Positions 8,901 to 17,593 of a DNA stretch of 64,000 nt are shown one piece after another. The notes below the pieces were generated by a model. It ran no database searches. It saw only the letters and a program-made list of their open reading frames with translations, and was not told where the DNA came from. This DNA comes from Adhaeribacter radiodurans (GTDB lineage Bacteria; Bacteroidota; Bacteroidia; Cytophagales; Hymenobacteraceae), in NCBI RefSeq assembly GCF_014075995.1, contig NZ_CP055153.1, positions 930,001 to 994,000 of the forward strand, in the 5' to 3' direction. The translations under genes and the position numbers were made by a program. Numbering within the stretch: the stretch's first letter is position 1; each line of letters opens with the position of its first letter.

Positions 8901-9581
8901 TTACTCGCGGCGTCGGAAGTTTTTGTTGCGGTCCAGGAAAAGACTGTCGTATTTTTGCTGAGCAGCCTGCTCCCGTTTTACTTTTTCAACGGCAGCCTGT
9001 TCATCTAAAATAGCCTGGAGTTTACGACGGTCGCGGCCTTCTTTCGAAAGCTGGTCGTAAATAAAACTGATTGGGTTGGCCACAGAAGCAGGTGGCGGGG
9101 TAAATACTTTTTCTTCGTAAACTGGTTTGGGAGGTGCTGGTTTTACTACCGCCCGCGGCTCGGGTTTTTTCTTTTGATTGCGCAAGTAGCGGTTTACTTT
9201 TTCGTAATCAGGGCCAATGGTTACTTCTATTTCTTCCAGCATTACATTACCTTCTTCCAGATTAATAGTAATAGAAGTTTCGTCGGGAGTGCTGCTCGTA
9301 ACTGGGTACATTTTGGTCTTATAACCCACCGACCGGAAATAAAGCGTATCGCCGGGCAAGGTAGTAATCCGGAATTGACCTAGTTCGTTAGTGATGGTTC
9401 CCCGCCAAAGTCGTTTACTGATTACGGTAATATTAGCCAACGGCTTTTTAGTACTGGCGGCAATCACCGATCCATTTATTTGAATATTTGTGCTTTGTTG
9501 TGCCTGCGCCCGGCCGATAAAAAATGAGCCTGAAATCAGAAATAATAAAAAAATGAAAAACGAACGCTGCATACAAGGCAA
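8901..9581 (-). CDS. Secreted carboxypeptidase-regulatory-like domain protein
   Basis: This 226-residue protein has an N-terminal signal peptide (hydrophobic core, cleavage near GRAQAQ; Met at residue 4 is an equally good start). Residues about 30-115 form a CarboxypepD_reg-like beta-sandwich (QINGSVIAASTKKPLANITV; DTLYFRSVGYKTKMYPV). The rest is charged, with a Pro-rich stretch and a Lys/Arg/Gln-rich helical tail (KLQAILDEQAAVEKVKREQ). Free-standing proteins like this are common in Bacteroidota and may be periplasmic or outer-membrane accessory factors. The exact role is unknown. Confidence 0.8.
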   Translation of the reverse strand: MPCMQRSFFIFLLFLISGSFFIGRAQAQQSTNIQINGSVIAASTKKPLANITVISKRLWRGTITNELGQFRITTLPGDTLYFRSVGYKTKMYPVTSSTPDETSITINLEEGNVMLEEIEVTIGPDYEKVNRYLRNQKKKPEPRAVVKPAPPKPVYEEKVFTPPPASVANPISFIYDQLSKEGRDRRKLQAILDEQAAVEKVKREQAAQQKYDSLFLDRNKNFRRRE

Positions 9582-10016
9582 AATATAGCTATTACTTACC
9601 AGATGTAAAAAGGAATGATAAAGTAACTTCCCTGATCAAAATTTTATTAAATATCTTTTTTATAGATATAAAAACAAAAATTACTTTATAGGTTCAGAAC
9701 GAAGCTCTATCTTTTTACGTGCCTTTCCTGATTATAAAATAAAATCGAGATGAGTTTTAAATACCATTAAACGACAGGAACCGTTGAAGTTTCTTACTAA
9801 ATTTTACTAAAATTTGATATCTATTTTACAGAGAATAGGTAAAATAGATTAATGTAAGTACTTCAACGAAATTAATTGAGAATACTAATATTGATTATGG
9901 TAAGTTGTATAGTAAGGTGTTGATTAATGAAATTTACTAAACTAGCAACGAACAACTAATAACCAACAACTACTTAGTTTTTACTATTGTTGATTTATCA
10001 AAATCGTTTGTCTACA
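9582..10016. other. Gene-free AT-rich stretch
   Basis: About 435 bases upstream of the 8901-9581 gene and downstream of the 10083-10505 lipoprotein gene. Apart from repeat copy 2 (9945-9973) I see no coding region, RNA gene or clear promoter. Confidence 0.5.
9945..9973 (-). repeat. 29-base dispersed repeat, copy 2
   Basis: Read on the minus strand this begins GTAGTTGTTGGTTATTAG and agrees with copy 1 (7612-7640) at 27 of 29 positions. Confidence 0.75.
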
Positions 10017-10073
10017 GTTTTAAAACAAGAAAGGCTTGTACTTACTAAGTACAAGCCTTTCTTGTTTTAAAAC
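10017..10073 (-). terminator. Near-perfect palindromic terminator, 28-bp arms, 1-base spacer
   Basis: The arms 10017-10044 and 10046-10073 are exact reverse complements around C10045; the left arm begins GTTTTAAAACAAGAAAGG. It begins ten bases after the stop of the Ser/Thr/Gly-rich lipoprotein gene on the minus strand. Confidence 0.9.
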
Positions 10074-10082
10074 TGAATTATA

Positions 10083-10505
10083 TTAGAAAGAACCGGTTGT
10101 TCCACCAGTAGATCCGCCGGCAGTTGTACCAGTACCGCTAGTTGACCCACCAGCAGTTGTTCCACTAGTTGTACCAGTACCGGTAGTAGTTCCAGCGGTG
10201 GTACCACTTGTAGTACCGCTAGTTGATTCTCCGGAAGTAGTCCCGCCCGTAGTGCCAGAAGTTGTGGTGCTACCCTCAGTAGATCCACCCGAAGCTGCGT
10301 CACCGGTGCTAGCTGTAGTGGCAGCATCACCGGAAGTAGAAGCTCCCATGTCTGAACCAGCTCCCATACTAGAATCACTGCTCATTCCGCTTTCGGTATC
10401 TGTACCAGTTCCGGAAGTGTCCGTACTTTCTGTAGACTTATTTTGGCTGCATGAAGAAAATGTTAACGCGCCTGCGCAACATAACAGCAACATTGCCTTT
10501 TTCAT
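10083..10505 (-). CDS. Low-complexity Ser/Thr/Gly-rich lipoprotein
   Basis: This 140-residue protein has a clean lipoprotein signal (MKKAMLLLCCAGALTFSSC, Cys19). Nearly all the rest is Ser, Thr and Gly, built from imperfect GTTSGTT and STSGTT units, ending GGTTGSF. No globular domain is visible; it should be disordered, perhaps an O-glycosylated surface or periplasmic spacer. The repetitive codons also leave other frames open by chance on both strands. A strong palindromic terminator follows. Confidence 0.75.
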   Translation of the reverse strand: MKKAMLLLCCAGALTFSSCSQNKSTESTDTSGTGTDTESGMSSDSSMGAGSDMGASTSGDAATTASTGDAASGGSTEGSTTTSGTTGGTTSGESTSGTTSGTTAGTTTGTGTTSGTTAGGSTSGTGTTAGGSTGGTTGSF

Positions 10506-10971
10506 AGTTTTCGATTTTTAAGTTTAGTGTTAAAATTTAGAAGTAACTCTTTGTTTAAGTTCAAGGCTTCTTACGCAATTTGTTTTAGCAGGTAATAAAT
10601 ATTACAATAAACTTTGCAATTTTAAGTATTTATACGGATGATTTTACTGCTAAATTCGCAAATAAATAAGCTTTTGCTTGTGATAATAGCAATGGTTATT
10701 ACCTGGTATTAAATGAGTTAGTTCTATTTACTAAAGAACATAATTGTAGTTTTGGCGAGAAAGATAGCCTATTTACTAAATTTAACAAATATAACTTTAT
10801 TAGGAATGCTGCTTTTAGCTTGTAATAATAAATTACCTGAGAGCTTGAATGTGCTAATTCAGGCAATTGGCAACTAAGTACCTTTTCTTAAAATTTTAAG
10901 CAAAGGTTTGCCTAAACTCGTCCAACATTAGGGCTATTCAGCTTACCAATAGTAATGGCTTACTTACTTTT
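10506..10971. other. Gene-free AT-rich stretch
   Basis: 466 bases upstream of the Ser/Thr/Gly lipoprotein gene and downstream of the metallophosphoesterase gene. It should hold the lipoprotein promoter; no RNA gene or hairpin stands out. Confidence 0.45.
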
Positions 10972-12222
10972 TTAAGCTTTCTGTAATTCAAATACCGTTA
11001 TCTCAGGTAAAAAGCCCACCCGGCCTGGATATCCTAAGAAACCTAAACCGGTATTTACGTAAAGGTGCTGCGCTCCCTTTTTGTACAAACCAGCCCATTG
11101 TTTATAAACGTATTGTACCGGACTCCATTTAAAACCAGGAATATTAACGCCAAACTGCATGCCGTGCGTGTGCCCGGATAACATCAGGTCAATGTCAGAA
11201 TAATTTTGATTTACTTCCCCGTCCCAGTGCGATGGATCGTGCGACAATAAAACTTTAAAAGGCGATTGTTCAGTTCCGGCGTAAGCTTTAGCTAAGTTGC
11301 CATACCTTGGAAAATTCATGCGCGTGCTCCAGTTTTCAACGCCGAGCACGGTAATGTGTTGCCCGTCTTTGTGGATGGCTACATTCTCGTTCATGAGCAA
11401 TCGCCAGCCAATTTCGGCGTGATGCTTGGCTAGTGTTTGTAAGTTTTGTCTTTTGGCCTCGCGGGTTTCCCAGCTAACGTAGTCGCCGTAGTCGTGATTA
11501 CCAAAAATAGAGAAGGTGCCATCTTTTGATTTAATTTTTTGCAGAGTAGGGATGTGCGGTACCACTTCGGTAGCTACATTATTTACCAGATCTCCGGTAA
11601 AAAAAACTAAATCGGCATTCTGTTTATTAATTAAATCTACGGCTTTTTCTAAAGGGTGCGTAGAATTAAAACTGCCGGTATGTAAATCTGAAATCTGTAA
11701 AATTTTGTAACCAGCAAAAGCACTTGGTAAATTAGGAAAACGTAAAGTTACCCGTTTCACCTGGTATTGGTAAGCGCCTTTTACCATGCCGTAGATAAAA
11801 GCAGTAAGCGGAATGGCGCCGGCAATTAAAGCTAATTTATTTAAAAATTCGCTGCGGGTAATGGTGTTGGCTTCGGCAGTTGCGTTTTCCGGACCTTTAA
11901 AAATATAATACACAATAAACTTAAGCAACCGCATGGCATCATCAATTACCAGGAATAATACTACCGCCAACTTGCTCGCAAATAAAATAAAAACGGTACT
12001 TACCAGGTACGTGCGAAAAGGTGTAGGCGGAGTGCCACGGGTAAGACTAAATAAAAGAATTGTACCGGAAGTAATTAAAAATAAAGCCCAATAGATTATA
12101 TAAATTATTTTTTGAGTACGAAGGGAAAGGTGTTGCGAAACCGTCCGGACGGCCTGAAACACATACCAGTCTACCACAAAAACGAGTAAAATAGCTGTAG
12201 CAATAAATAAAAAACGTTGCAT
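10972..12222 (-). CDS. Membrane-anchored metallophosphoesterase
   Basis: This 416-residue protein has an N-terminal membrane region with about four helices within residues 1-160, then a calcineurin-like phosphoesterase domain. The metal motifs are all present in order: LQISDLHTGSF, FFTGDLVNN, FGNHDYG, LLSHDP and LSGHTHGMQFG. It resembles YkuE/YaeI-type enzymes, which hydrolyse phospholipid-linked or nucleotide phosphoesters at the membrane. Which face of the membrane the domain lies on is unclear. It is divergent from radC with 130 bases between them. Confidence 0.9.
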   Translation of the reverse strand: MQRFLFIATAILLVFVVDWYVFQAVRTVSQHLSLRTQKIIYIIYWALFLITSGTILLFSLTRGTPPTPFRTYLVSTVFILFASKLAVVLFLVIDDAMRLLKFIVYYIFKGPENATAEANTITRSEFLNKLALIAGAIPLTAFIYGMVKGAYQYQVKRVTLRFPNLPSAFAGYKILQISDLHTGSFNSTHPLEKAVDLINKQNADLVFFTGDLVNNVATEVVPHIPTLQKIKSKDGTFSIFGNHDYGDYVSWETREAKRQNLQTLAKHHAEIGWRLLMNENVAIHKDGQHITVLGVENWSTRMNFPRYGNLAKAYAGTEQSPFKVLLSHDPSHWDGEVNQNYSDIDLMLSGHTHGMQFGVNIPGFKWSPVQYVYKQWAGLYKKGAQHLYVNTGLGFLGYPGRVGFLPEITVFELQKA

Positions 12223-12352
12223 CGTTTAAGGAAATAATAAATGTAAGTGTATGATTTAACTAAGAACAAGCCAAAAAGTTGAAATTTTAGCCACTCTTTA
12301 CTCGAAATGAGCACAATTTTAGCTTAAATCTGGTTTATTCTTAAAATTAAAT

Positions 12353-13075
12353 ATGTTAATCGCAGAATCTTCTAACTCTTACGGACAAGTTCCGTCACTT
12401 GTCATCAAAAGCTGGGCCGAAGAAGACCGTCCCCGGGAAAAATTACTTTTAAAAGGAAAAGCAGCCTTAAGTGATGCTGAATTAATTGGAATTTTGATTG
12501 GTTCGGGTACGCCAAAGCTTACTGCCGTGGATGTGGCCAAACTTATTTTAGCGGCTGTCAGTAACGACCTCAACGAACTGGCCAAATTGTCGGTAAAAGA
12601 TTTAATGAAGCATAAAGGCATAGGCGAAGCTAAAGCCATAGCCATTGTGAGCGCCTTGGAATTAGGACGTAGGCGAAAAGAAACGGCTGCTGCTGCCCGC
12701 ACTACTATTACTTGCTCTACCGATATTTACAATTACATGAAGCCGCATTTGCTGGATTTGCCGCACGAAGAGTTCTGGATTATTTTACTGAACCGGGCAA
12801 ATGTGATCATGAAGAAAATACCGGTAAGCATGGGAGGTGTTGCAGGTACTGTGGCCGATCCTAAAATAATTTTTAAACACGCTATTGAACAACTGGCGAG
12901 TGCCATCATCCTGGTGCATAATCATCCCTCGGGTAATTTAAAACCGAGCAACGCAGACATTGCCCTAACCAAAAAAGTAAAAGAAGCCGGGGCTTTATTA
13001 GATTTGCCTATACTGGACCATCTGATTTTTGCCGATCAATCCTACTACAGCTTTGCCGATGAAGGGCTTTTATAA
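12353..13075 (+). CDS. radC: RadC-family JAB1/MPN protein
   Basis: This 240-residue protein has an N-terminal UPF0758 helical region (AEEDRPREKLLLKG; a helix-hairpin-helix KHKGIGEAKAIAI) and a C-terminal MPN/JAMM domain. The JAMM motif HNHPSGNLKPSNAD lies at 189-202 (H189, H191, D202), so the metal site looks complete. Despite its name, a DNA-repair role for RadC has not held up well; the biochemical function is unsettled. It ends near a small terminator. Confidence 0.93.
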   Translation: MLIAESSNSYGQVPSLVIKSWAEEDRPREKLLLKGKAALSDAELIGILIGSGTPKLTAVDVAKLILAAVSNDLNELAKLSVKDLMKHKGIGEAKAIAIVSALELGRRRKETAAAARTTITCSTDIYNYMKPHLLDLPHEEFWIILLNRANVIMKKIPVSMGGVAGTVADPKIIFKHAIEQLASAIILVHNHPSGNLKPSNADIALTKKVKEAGALLDLPILDHLIFADQSYYSFADEGLL

Positions 13076-13079
13076 TTAA

Positions 13080-13130
13080 TTGCAAGTTGCAGGTTACAGG
13101 TTGAAAAGTTGAAAAGTTGGAAGGTTAAAA
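13080..13130. repeat. Degenerate tandem words (TTGCAGG.., TTGAAAAG..)
   Basis: Directly after radC the words TTGCAAG/TTGCAGG/TTACAGG and TTGAAAAG/TTGAAAAG/TTGGAAGG follow one another. This is a third word type in the window's family of degenerate intergenic repeats. Confidence 0.5.
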
Positions 13131-13157
13131 AATCTAAAGGCTCTCCTTAGTTCATGT

Positions 13158-13185
13158 AAAGACGCAATGGTTTGCGTCTTTTTTG
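13158..13185 (+). terminator. Terminator after radC
   Basis: AAAGACGCAA (13158-13167) pairs with TTGCGTCTTT (13172-13181) across a four-base loop, followed by TTTT. Confidence 0.85.
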
Positions 13186-13413
13186 TTTCTGTAAGGTTAA
13201 GTTTATTATTAGGTAAGCAAATTAAGGTAAATAAATATTTTAGCAAAGAGCAATATCAGCCATAAACACCTAGCCAAAATAGTGAACCGGATACCTAGCA
13301 TTTTCTTCGGAGCTACTACAGCATATTCTTCCCGGTTTTACGGGAGATGTTCTTTAGGGTAGAGGGGTTTGCCAGATTCTGGTTATATTTGTAGACTTCT
13401 AAATTGTTCTGCT

Positions 13414-14031
13414 ATGTCCAAACCGCTCCGCCTGATTGTTTTGCTTGGCCTTGTTATTATTATTGGTTATTTCCTGCAAGAAGCTGTTTTCAGCGATGAC
13501 GCGTACCTGGCAACTATAAAAAAAGAGCGGATAGAAAAAAATCAGAGTTTTAAAAGCTCCTCTTCGCCACTAGAAGAGGCCGCAAGAGCCACTTTCGATA
13601 GCCTGACCTATTTTCCGATTAACCGTAAATTTCAGGTCGATGCGGATTATGAGAAGTTGCCCAATCCGGATACCATTAAAATTCCTATGACTACGGGTAA
13701 TTCCGAAGCCTACCTACGCTTTGCCAAAGCTCATTTTAACCTGGAAGGGCAACGAGTAGTGCTTACCTTATTTTTAAAAGCAAATGCGGAAGACTCTACT
13801 TTTTTTGTGCCTTTTACCGACAGGACCAATGGTACCGATACTTATGAAGGGGGACGGTTTATGGATATTCCTAAGCCGGCATCCGGCGAAAAATTAATTA
13901 CTCTGGATTTTAACAAAGCTTATAATCCGTTTTGTGTTTTCAATTACAATTATAGTTGTCCCATTCCTCCTGCCGAAAACCGTTTGCCCATTGCAGTTCC
14001 TGCCGGCGAAAAGAGTTATGCCAAAAAATAA
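13414..14031 (+). CDS. DUF1684 family protein, membrane-anchored
   Basis: From the ATG at 13414 this gives 205 residues: an N-terminal membrane helix or uncleaved signal (LRLIVLLGLVIIIGYF) and then the DUF1684 domain. The C-terminal signature is plain: YNPFCVFNYNYSCPIPPAEN and then LPIAVPAGEKSYAKK. An in-frame TTG 45 bases upstream would add 15 residues, but the ATG places the membrane helix correctly. DUF1684 proteins are frequent in Bacteroidota and Actinobacteria and have no firm function. It has its own transcription unit. Confidence 0.88.
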   Translation: MSKPLRLIVLLGLVIIIGYFLQEAVFSDDAYLATIKKERIEKNQSFKSSSSPLEEAARATFDSLTYFPINRKFQVDADYEKLPNPDTIKIPMTTGNSEAYLRFAKAHFNLEGQRVVLTLFLKANAEDSTFFVPFTDRTNGTDTYEGGRFMDIPKPASGEKLITLDFNKAYNPFCVFNYNYSCPIPPAENRLPIAVPAGEKSYAKK

Positions 14032-14078
14032 AACAAGAGTTAATAATTCTAAATTATTTAAATTTGCTTTTTAAATAC

Positions 14079-14140
14079 AGTCGATAGTCCACAGATCACA
14101 GCTTATCAACTATCGACCATGTACTATTGACTATCGACTA
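14079..14140. repeat. Degenerate TATCGAC word repeat with 11-bp inverted arms
   Basis: AGTCGATAGTC (14079-14089) is the exact reverse complement of 14129-14139. Between them CTATCGACC and CTATTGACT variants recur. It lies immediately before pheT, so it is transcribed into or overlaps the leader. Confidence 0.6.
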
Positions 14141-14147
14141 AATTTAC

Positions 14148-16562
14148 ATGCTGATTTCATACGACTGGCTACAAGAATTAATTCAAACAAATAAACCGGC
14201 TGCTGAAGTGGCCGCATTACTTACCGGCTCTGGCCTGGAGGTAGAAGGTCTATACCCTTACGAACGGGTAAAAGGCGGCTTACAAGGTATTGTAATTGGC
14301 GAAGTGCTAACCTGCGAAAAACACCCCGATGCCGATAAACTACGCCTGACTACCGTGGATGTTGGTACCGAAACGCCGAAACAAATTGTATGCGGAGCGC
14401 CGAATGTAGCCGCCGGTCAGAAAGTAATAGTAGCCACCGAAGGAGCAACCTTATATCCTTTTACCGGCGAATCGTTTCAGATAAAAAAATCAAAAATTCG
14501 GGGGGCTGCTTCGGAAGGTATGATTTGCGCCGAAGATGAAATTGGTTTAGGGGAGTCGCATGCGGGTATTATGGTGCTGGATACCGATTTGCCTAATGGT
14601 ACGCCGGCTGCCCAATATTTTAATTTACAGTCGGATAAAGTATTTGAAATTGGCTTAACTCCCAACCGGGCGGATGCTGCTTCTCACTTGGGGGTTGCCC
14701 GCGATTTACAGGCCCTTTTACGAGTACCATATACTCTGCCTAATGTAGACGGATTTACAATTAACACCAACAGCCGGAATATTTTGGTGGAAGTGCAGGA
14801 TTCAGAAGCTTGTCCGCGTTATGCCGGCTTAACTATTTCAGGAGTAAAAGTTGCGGAATCCCCGGAATGGCTGAAGCACCGTTTACGAGCTATTGATTTA
14901 TCGCCTATAAATAACGTGGTAGATATTACCAACTACGTTTTGCACGAACTTGGCCAGCCCATGCACGCTTTTGATGCCGATAAAATTGCCGGTGACAAAA
15001 TTATTGTGAAGAAAGCCGAAGAAGGGATTAAGTTTGTTACCCTGGACAACGTTGAACGTACCCTGCGCTCCACTGACCTGATGATTTGCAATGCCGAAGA
15101 ACCCATGGTAATTGCCGGGGTATTTGGTGGCAAAAATTCGGGTGTTACTTCAGATACTACCACTATTTTCCTGGAAGCGGCTTATTTTCAACCCGCTTCT
15201 ATTCGCAAGTCCTCGCAAATTCACGGCATTAAAACCGATTCATCGTTCCGGTTCGAGCGCGGTACTGATCCCAATATGGTAATTCTAGCCTTAAAGCGGG
15301 CAGCGCTTTTAGTACAGGAAATTGCTGGTGGCGAGGTAAGCTCCGAAATAGTAGATGTTTATCCGCAACCCGTGCAGCCGTTTACCATTAAAGTAAGTAT
15401 TGCCCGGGTTAACCAATTAATCGGGCAGGAAATTGGGTTGGAGCGGGTGAAAGAAATTTTAACAGATTTAGGAATTGGCATAACCGAAGAATCAGAAACA
15501 GATTTAGTTCTTTCGGTACCGCCATTTAAAGTAGATGTGCAGCGCGAAGCGGATATTGTAGAAGAAATATTGCGGATTTACGGCTATAACAACATTGCGC
15601 TTACACCTAACCTGGCTACCAGTTATCTGGCAAAATTCCCGAAACCCGATCCGGAAGTTATTAAACAAAGTATCGGGCAGTTATTGGCCGGAGCTGGTTA
15701 CAGTGAAATTATTACTAATTCGCTTACTAATTCTAAATATTATGAAAGTGCTGGCCAAGAACCGGATGCCTCTTTAGTACGCATTGTAAACTACAATAGC
15801 GCCGATTTAGATGTGCTACGCCAGACGTTGGTGTTTTCGGGATTAGAAGTTTTACGGCACAACATGAACCGCCGGCAAAAAGACTTGAAATTGTACGAGC
15901 TGGGCAAAGTGTACGTTAAGGCCGGCAATAAATATCAGGAAAAAACGCAACTAGCGTTGTTTGTAACAGGTAATGCTACTGCCGAAACCTGGCAGCAACC
16001 TTCCCAAAAAGTGAATTTCCACCAATTAGCCGGAGTGGTACAGAACCTGCTGACCAAACTTACCCGCGAACAATTGAACGTACAACCGGTGGAGCATCGT
16101 TATATTAAAAACGGTATAGCATATTACCGGAACGATGTGCCGGTGGTGCAGATGGGAATGCTAAACGAAGCGGTAACGAAGAAGCTGGATGTGAAGGAGC
16201 CGGTGTGGTATGCCGAGTTAAACTGGGATTATCTGATCCGGAATTATTCCGATAAATTAGTAGCCGAAGAACTTGCCAAGTTCCCGGAAGTACGCCGTGA
16301 TTTATCGTTGGTAGTTGATAAGAACATTACCTTTGAGCAAATTAAAGCAATTGCCTGGCGTACCGAACGCAAATTGCTGCAGCAATTAAATGTGTTTGAT
16401 GTATACCAAGGCGATAAAATTGATGCTGGTAAAAAGGCTTATGCCATGAGCTTTATTTTGCAGGATAAACAACAAACCCTGACCGATAAAGTAATTGACA
16501 GCACCATGAACCGATTGATGCAACAATTTGAACGACAATTAGGAGCTGTAATTCGTAAATAA
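14148..16562 (+). CDS. pheT: Phenylalanine--tRNA ligase beta subunit
   Basis: This 804-residue subunit of the (alpha-beta)2 enzyme charges tRNA-Phe. Domains in order: an N-terminal tRNA-binding OB domain (about 40-150; GEVLTCEKHPDADKLRL, IVCGAPNVAAGQKV), the B3/B4 editing region (about 215-390; RYAGLTISGVK, NVVDITNYVLHELGQPMHAF), B5 (about 410-480; PPFKVDVQREADIVEEILR), the core catalytic-like domain and the C-terminal FDX-ACB domain (about 710-804; FPEVRRDLSLVVD). Length is normal. pheS is not adjacent, which is usual for Bacteroidota. It heads a row with the coiled-coil protein, zapA and rny. Confidence 0.97.
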   Translation: MLISYDWLQELIQTNKPAAEVAALLTGSGLEVEGLYPYERVKGGLQGIVIGEVLTCEKHPDADKLRLTTVDVGTETPKQIVCGAPNVAAGQKVIVATEGATLYPFTGESFQIKKSKIRGAASEGMICAEDEIGLGESHAGIMVLDTDLPNGTPAAQYFNLQSDKVFEIGLTPNRADAASHLGVARDLQALLRVPYTLPNVDGFTINTNSRNILVEVQDSEACPRYAGLTISGVKVAESPEWLKHRLRAIDLSPINNVVDITNYVLHELGQPMHAFDADKIAGDKIIVKKAEEGIKFVTLDNVERTLRSTDLMICNAEEPMVIAGVFGGKNSGVTSDTTTIFLEAAYFQPASIRKSSQIHGIKTDSSFRFERGTDPNMVILALKRAALLVQEIAGGEVSSEIVDVYPQPVQPFTIKVSIARVNQLIGQEIGLERVKEILTDLGIGITEESETDLVLSVPPFKVDVQREADIVEEILRIYGYNNIALTPNLATSYLAKFPKPDPEVIKQSIGQLLAGAGYSEIITNSLTNSKYYESAGQEPDASLVRIVNYNSADLDVLRQTLVFSGLEVLRHNMNRRQKDLKLYELGKVYVKAGNKYQEKTQLALFVTGNATAETWQQPSQKVNFHQLAGVVQNLLTKLTREQLNVQPVEHRYIKNGIAYYRNDVPVVQMGMLNEAVTKKLDVKEPVWYAELNWDYLIRNYSDKLVAEELAKFPEVRRDLSLVVDKNITFEQIKAIAWRTERKLLQQLNVFDVYQGDKIDAGKKAYAMSFILQDKQQTLTDKVIDSTMNRLMQQFERQLGAVIRK

Positions 16563-16731
16563 GTAAGTGGTACGGTTTAAGTTATAAATTTTACCTTTTA
16601 AAGTTTTGTAGATGCATACTTTATAATAAACTTAACAGAATTTAATTTTGTCCGGGTATTTAAGTATTTCAACAAATTTTATTTAGAGTATAATTCATAA
16701 TTCACTGACTAGCCGTATTTTGTTAGTCGAA

Positions 16732-16758
16732 CAACGAATAACTACTAACGAACAACTA
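16732..16758 (-). repeat. 29-base dispersed repeat, copy 3 (27 bases matched)
   Basis: On the minus strand it begins TAGTTGTTCGTTAGTAG and differs from copy 1 (7612-7640) at three of 27 aligned positions. It lies seven bases before the coiled-coil gene's start, so it forms the leader of that gene. Confidence 0.7.
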
Positions 16759-16764
16759 TTTAGC

Positions 16765-17061
16765 ATGAGTACTGGTCAGGAGTTAGAACAAATAGCGCTT
16801 TTAGAACAGCGGATAACGCAGTTAATTGCTAGTTACCATTCTGTGCGCGAAAGCCTGGACCAGGCCCGGTATGTTATTCACAATTTACAGTCGGTAATCG
16901 ACGCAAAGGATGAGGAAATAAAAAATTTTCAAAATAAAGATAATATTTCTAAAATTGTAAATACAATAGCAGCAGAGCCTGCCCATTCGACAGAATTAAA
17001 ACTGAAAATAAACGAGTATATTAGAGAGATTGATAAGTGTATCGCTTATCTAAGAGATTAA
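16765..17061 (+). CDS. Small coiled-coil protein upstream of zapA
   Basis: From the ATG at 16765 this is 98 residues, almost all helical with heptad-like spacing (LEQIALLEQRITQLIASYH; ARYVIHNLQSVIDAKDEEI) and a C-terminal EYIREIDKCIAYLRD helix. An upstream in-frame TTG at 16720 would translate part of the repeat and is unlikely. As I recall, a short coiled-coil gene precedes zapA in many Bacteroidota, which suggests a ZapA/FtsZ-ring partner, comparable in form only to ZapB. That role is inference from position and shape. Confidence 0.75.
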   Translation: MSTGQELEQIALLEQRITQLIASYHSVRESLDQARYVIHNLQSVIDAKDEEIKNFQNKDNISKIVNTIAAEPAHSTELKLKINEYIREIDKCIAYLRD

Positions 17062-17140
17062 ACCTGGTTGTTTAACCGGAATAAATAAATTGTTTGTTGT
17101 TGAATATAAAGAAAGTAAGCATTCATTTTTGAACCAAACG

Positions 17141-17164
17141 TTTTGCCCTGACTGACGGGCAAAA
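17141..17164. other. 8-bp hairpin in the zapA leader
   Basis: TTTTGCCC (17141-17148) pairs with GGGCAAAA (17157-17164) around an eight-base loop, 42 bases before zapA. There is no T-run after it on the plus strand, so it is not a normal terminator for the upstream gene. It could be an mRNA-processing or leader structure. Confidence 0.4.
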
Positions 17165-17205
17165 AAGAACAGGCAACCTAAAAACAACCAGTAGTACGCA
17201 ACGGA

Positions 17206-17496
17206 ATGAGTGAATTGTCTATAAAAATCAGGATAGCGGATCGCGATTATCCAATGCGGGTAAATGAGGAAGAAGAAGAAAGGCTACGTACTGCCGGCCG
17301 GATTATTAACGAACGCCTGAAAGCGTTTCGCGAACAATTTGGCATTGCTGATAAACAAGATTTGTTAGCTATGGTTGCCTTGGAATCTCTGGCTGATAAA
17401 CTACATACCGTCCAGAGTAAAGCCGAGAATGAAAGCACCCTGGTCGATAAGCTTACTCATTTAAACAAGCTTTTAGCCTCTCTTAAATTTGAATAG
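17206..17496 (+). CDS. zapA: Cell division protein ZapA
   Basis: This 96-residue cytoplasmic protein bundles FtsZ filaments at midcell. The N-terminal strand pair (LSIKIRIADRDYPMRVNEEE), the EEERLRTAGRIINERLKAF helix and the long C-terminal coiled coil (LAMVALESLADKLHTVQSKA) match ZapA in order and length. It lies between the coiled-coil gene and rny. Confidence 0.9.
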   Translation: MSELSIKIRIADRDYPMRVNEEEEERLRTAGRIINERLKAFREQFGIADKQDLLAMVALESLADKLHTVQSKAENESTLVDKLTHLNKLLASLKFE

Positions 17497-17593
17497 CGAG
17501 CCTAGTATCAGTCTCGTTTTGTTTATTTATTGGTTGTTACCTGTAGTTGGCGGCCTATTGCTATAATTTTAATAAACCCTAAAAATTATAGTT

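Noticed and set aside
10067-10521. Two alternative long frames over the Ser/Thr/Gly lipoprotein gene
   Set aside because: They are open only because the repetitive codons exclude stops in other frames. The minus-strand lipoprotein frame has a proper signal and lipobox.
13369-13413. Upstream TTG start for the DUF1684 gene
   Set aside because: It would put 15 non-hydrophobic residues before a well-placed membrane helix that starts from the ATG at 13414.
17062-17205. 6S RNA between the coiled-coil gene and zapA
   Set aside because: There is one hairpin but no long, bulged rod with an open centre, and the gap is too short. I could not support an RNA gene.
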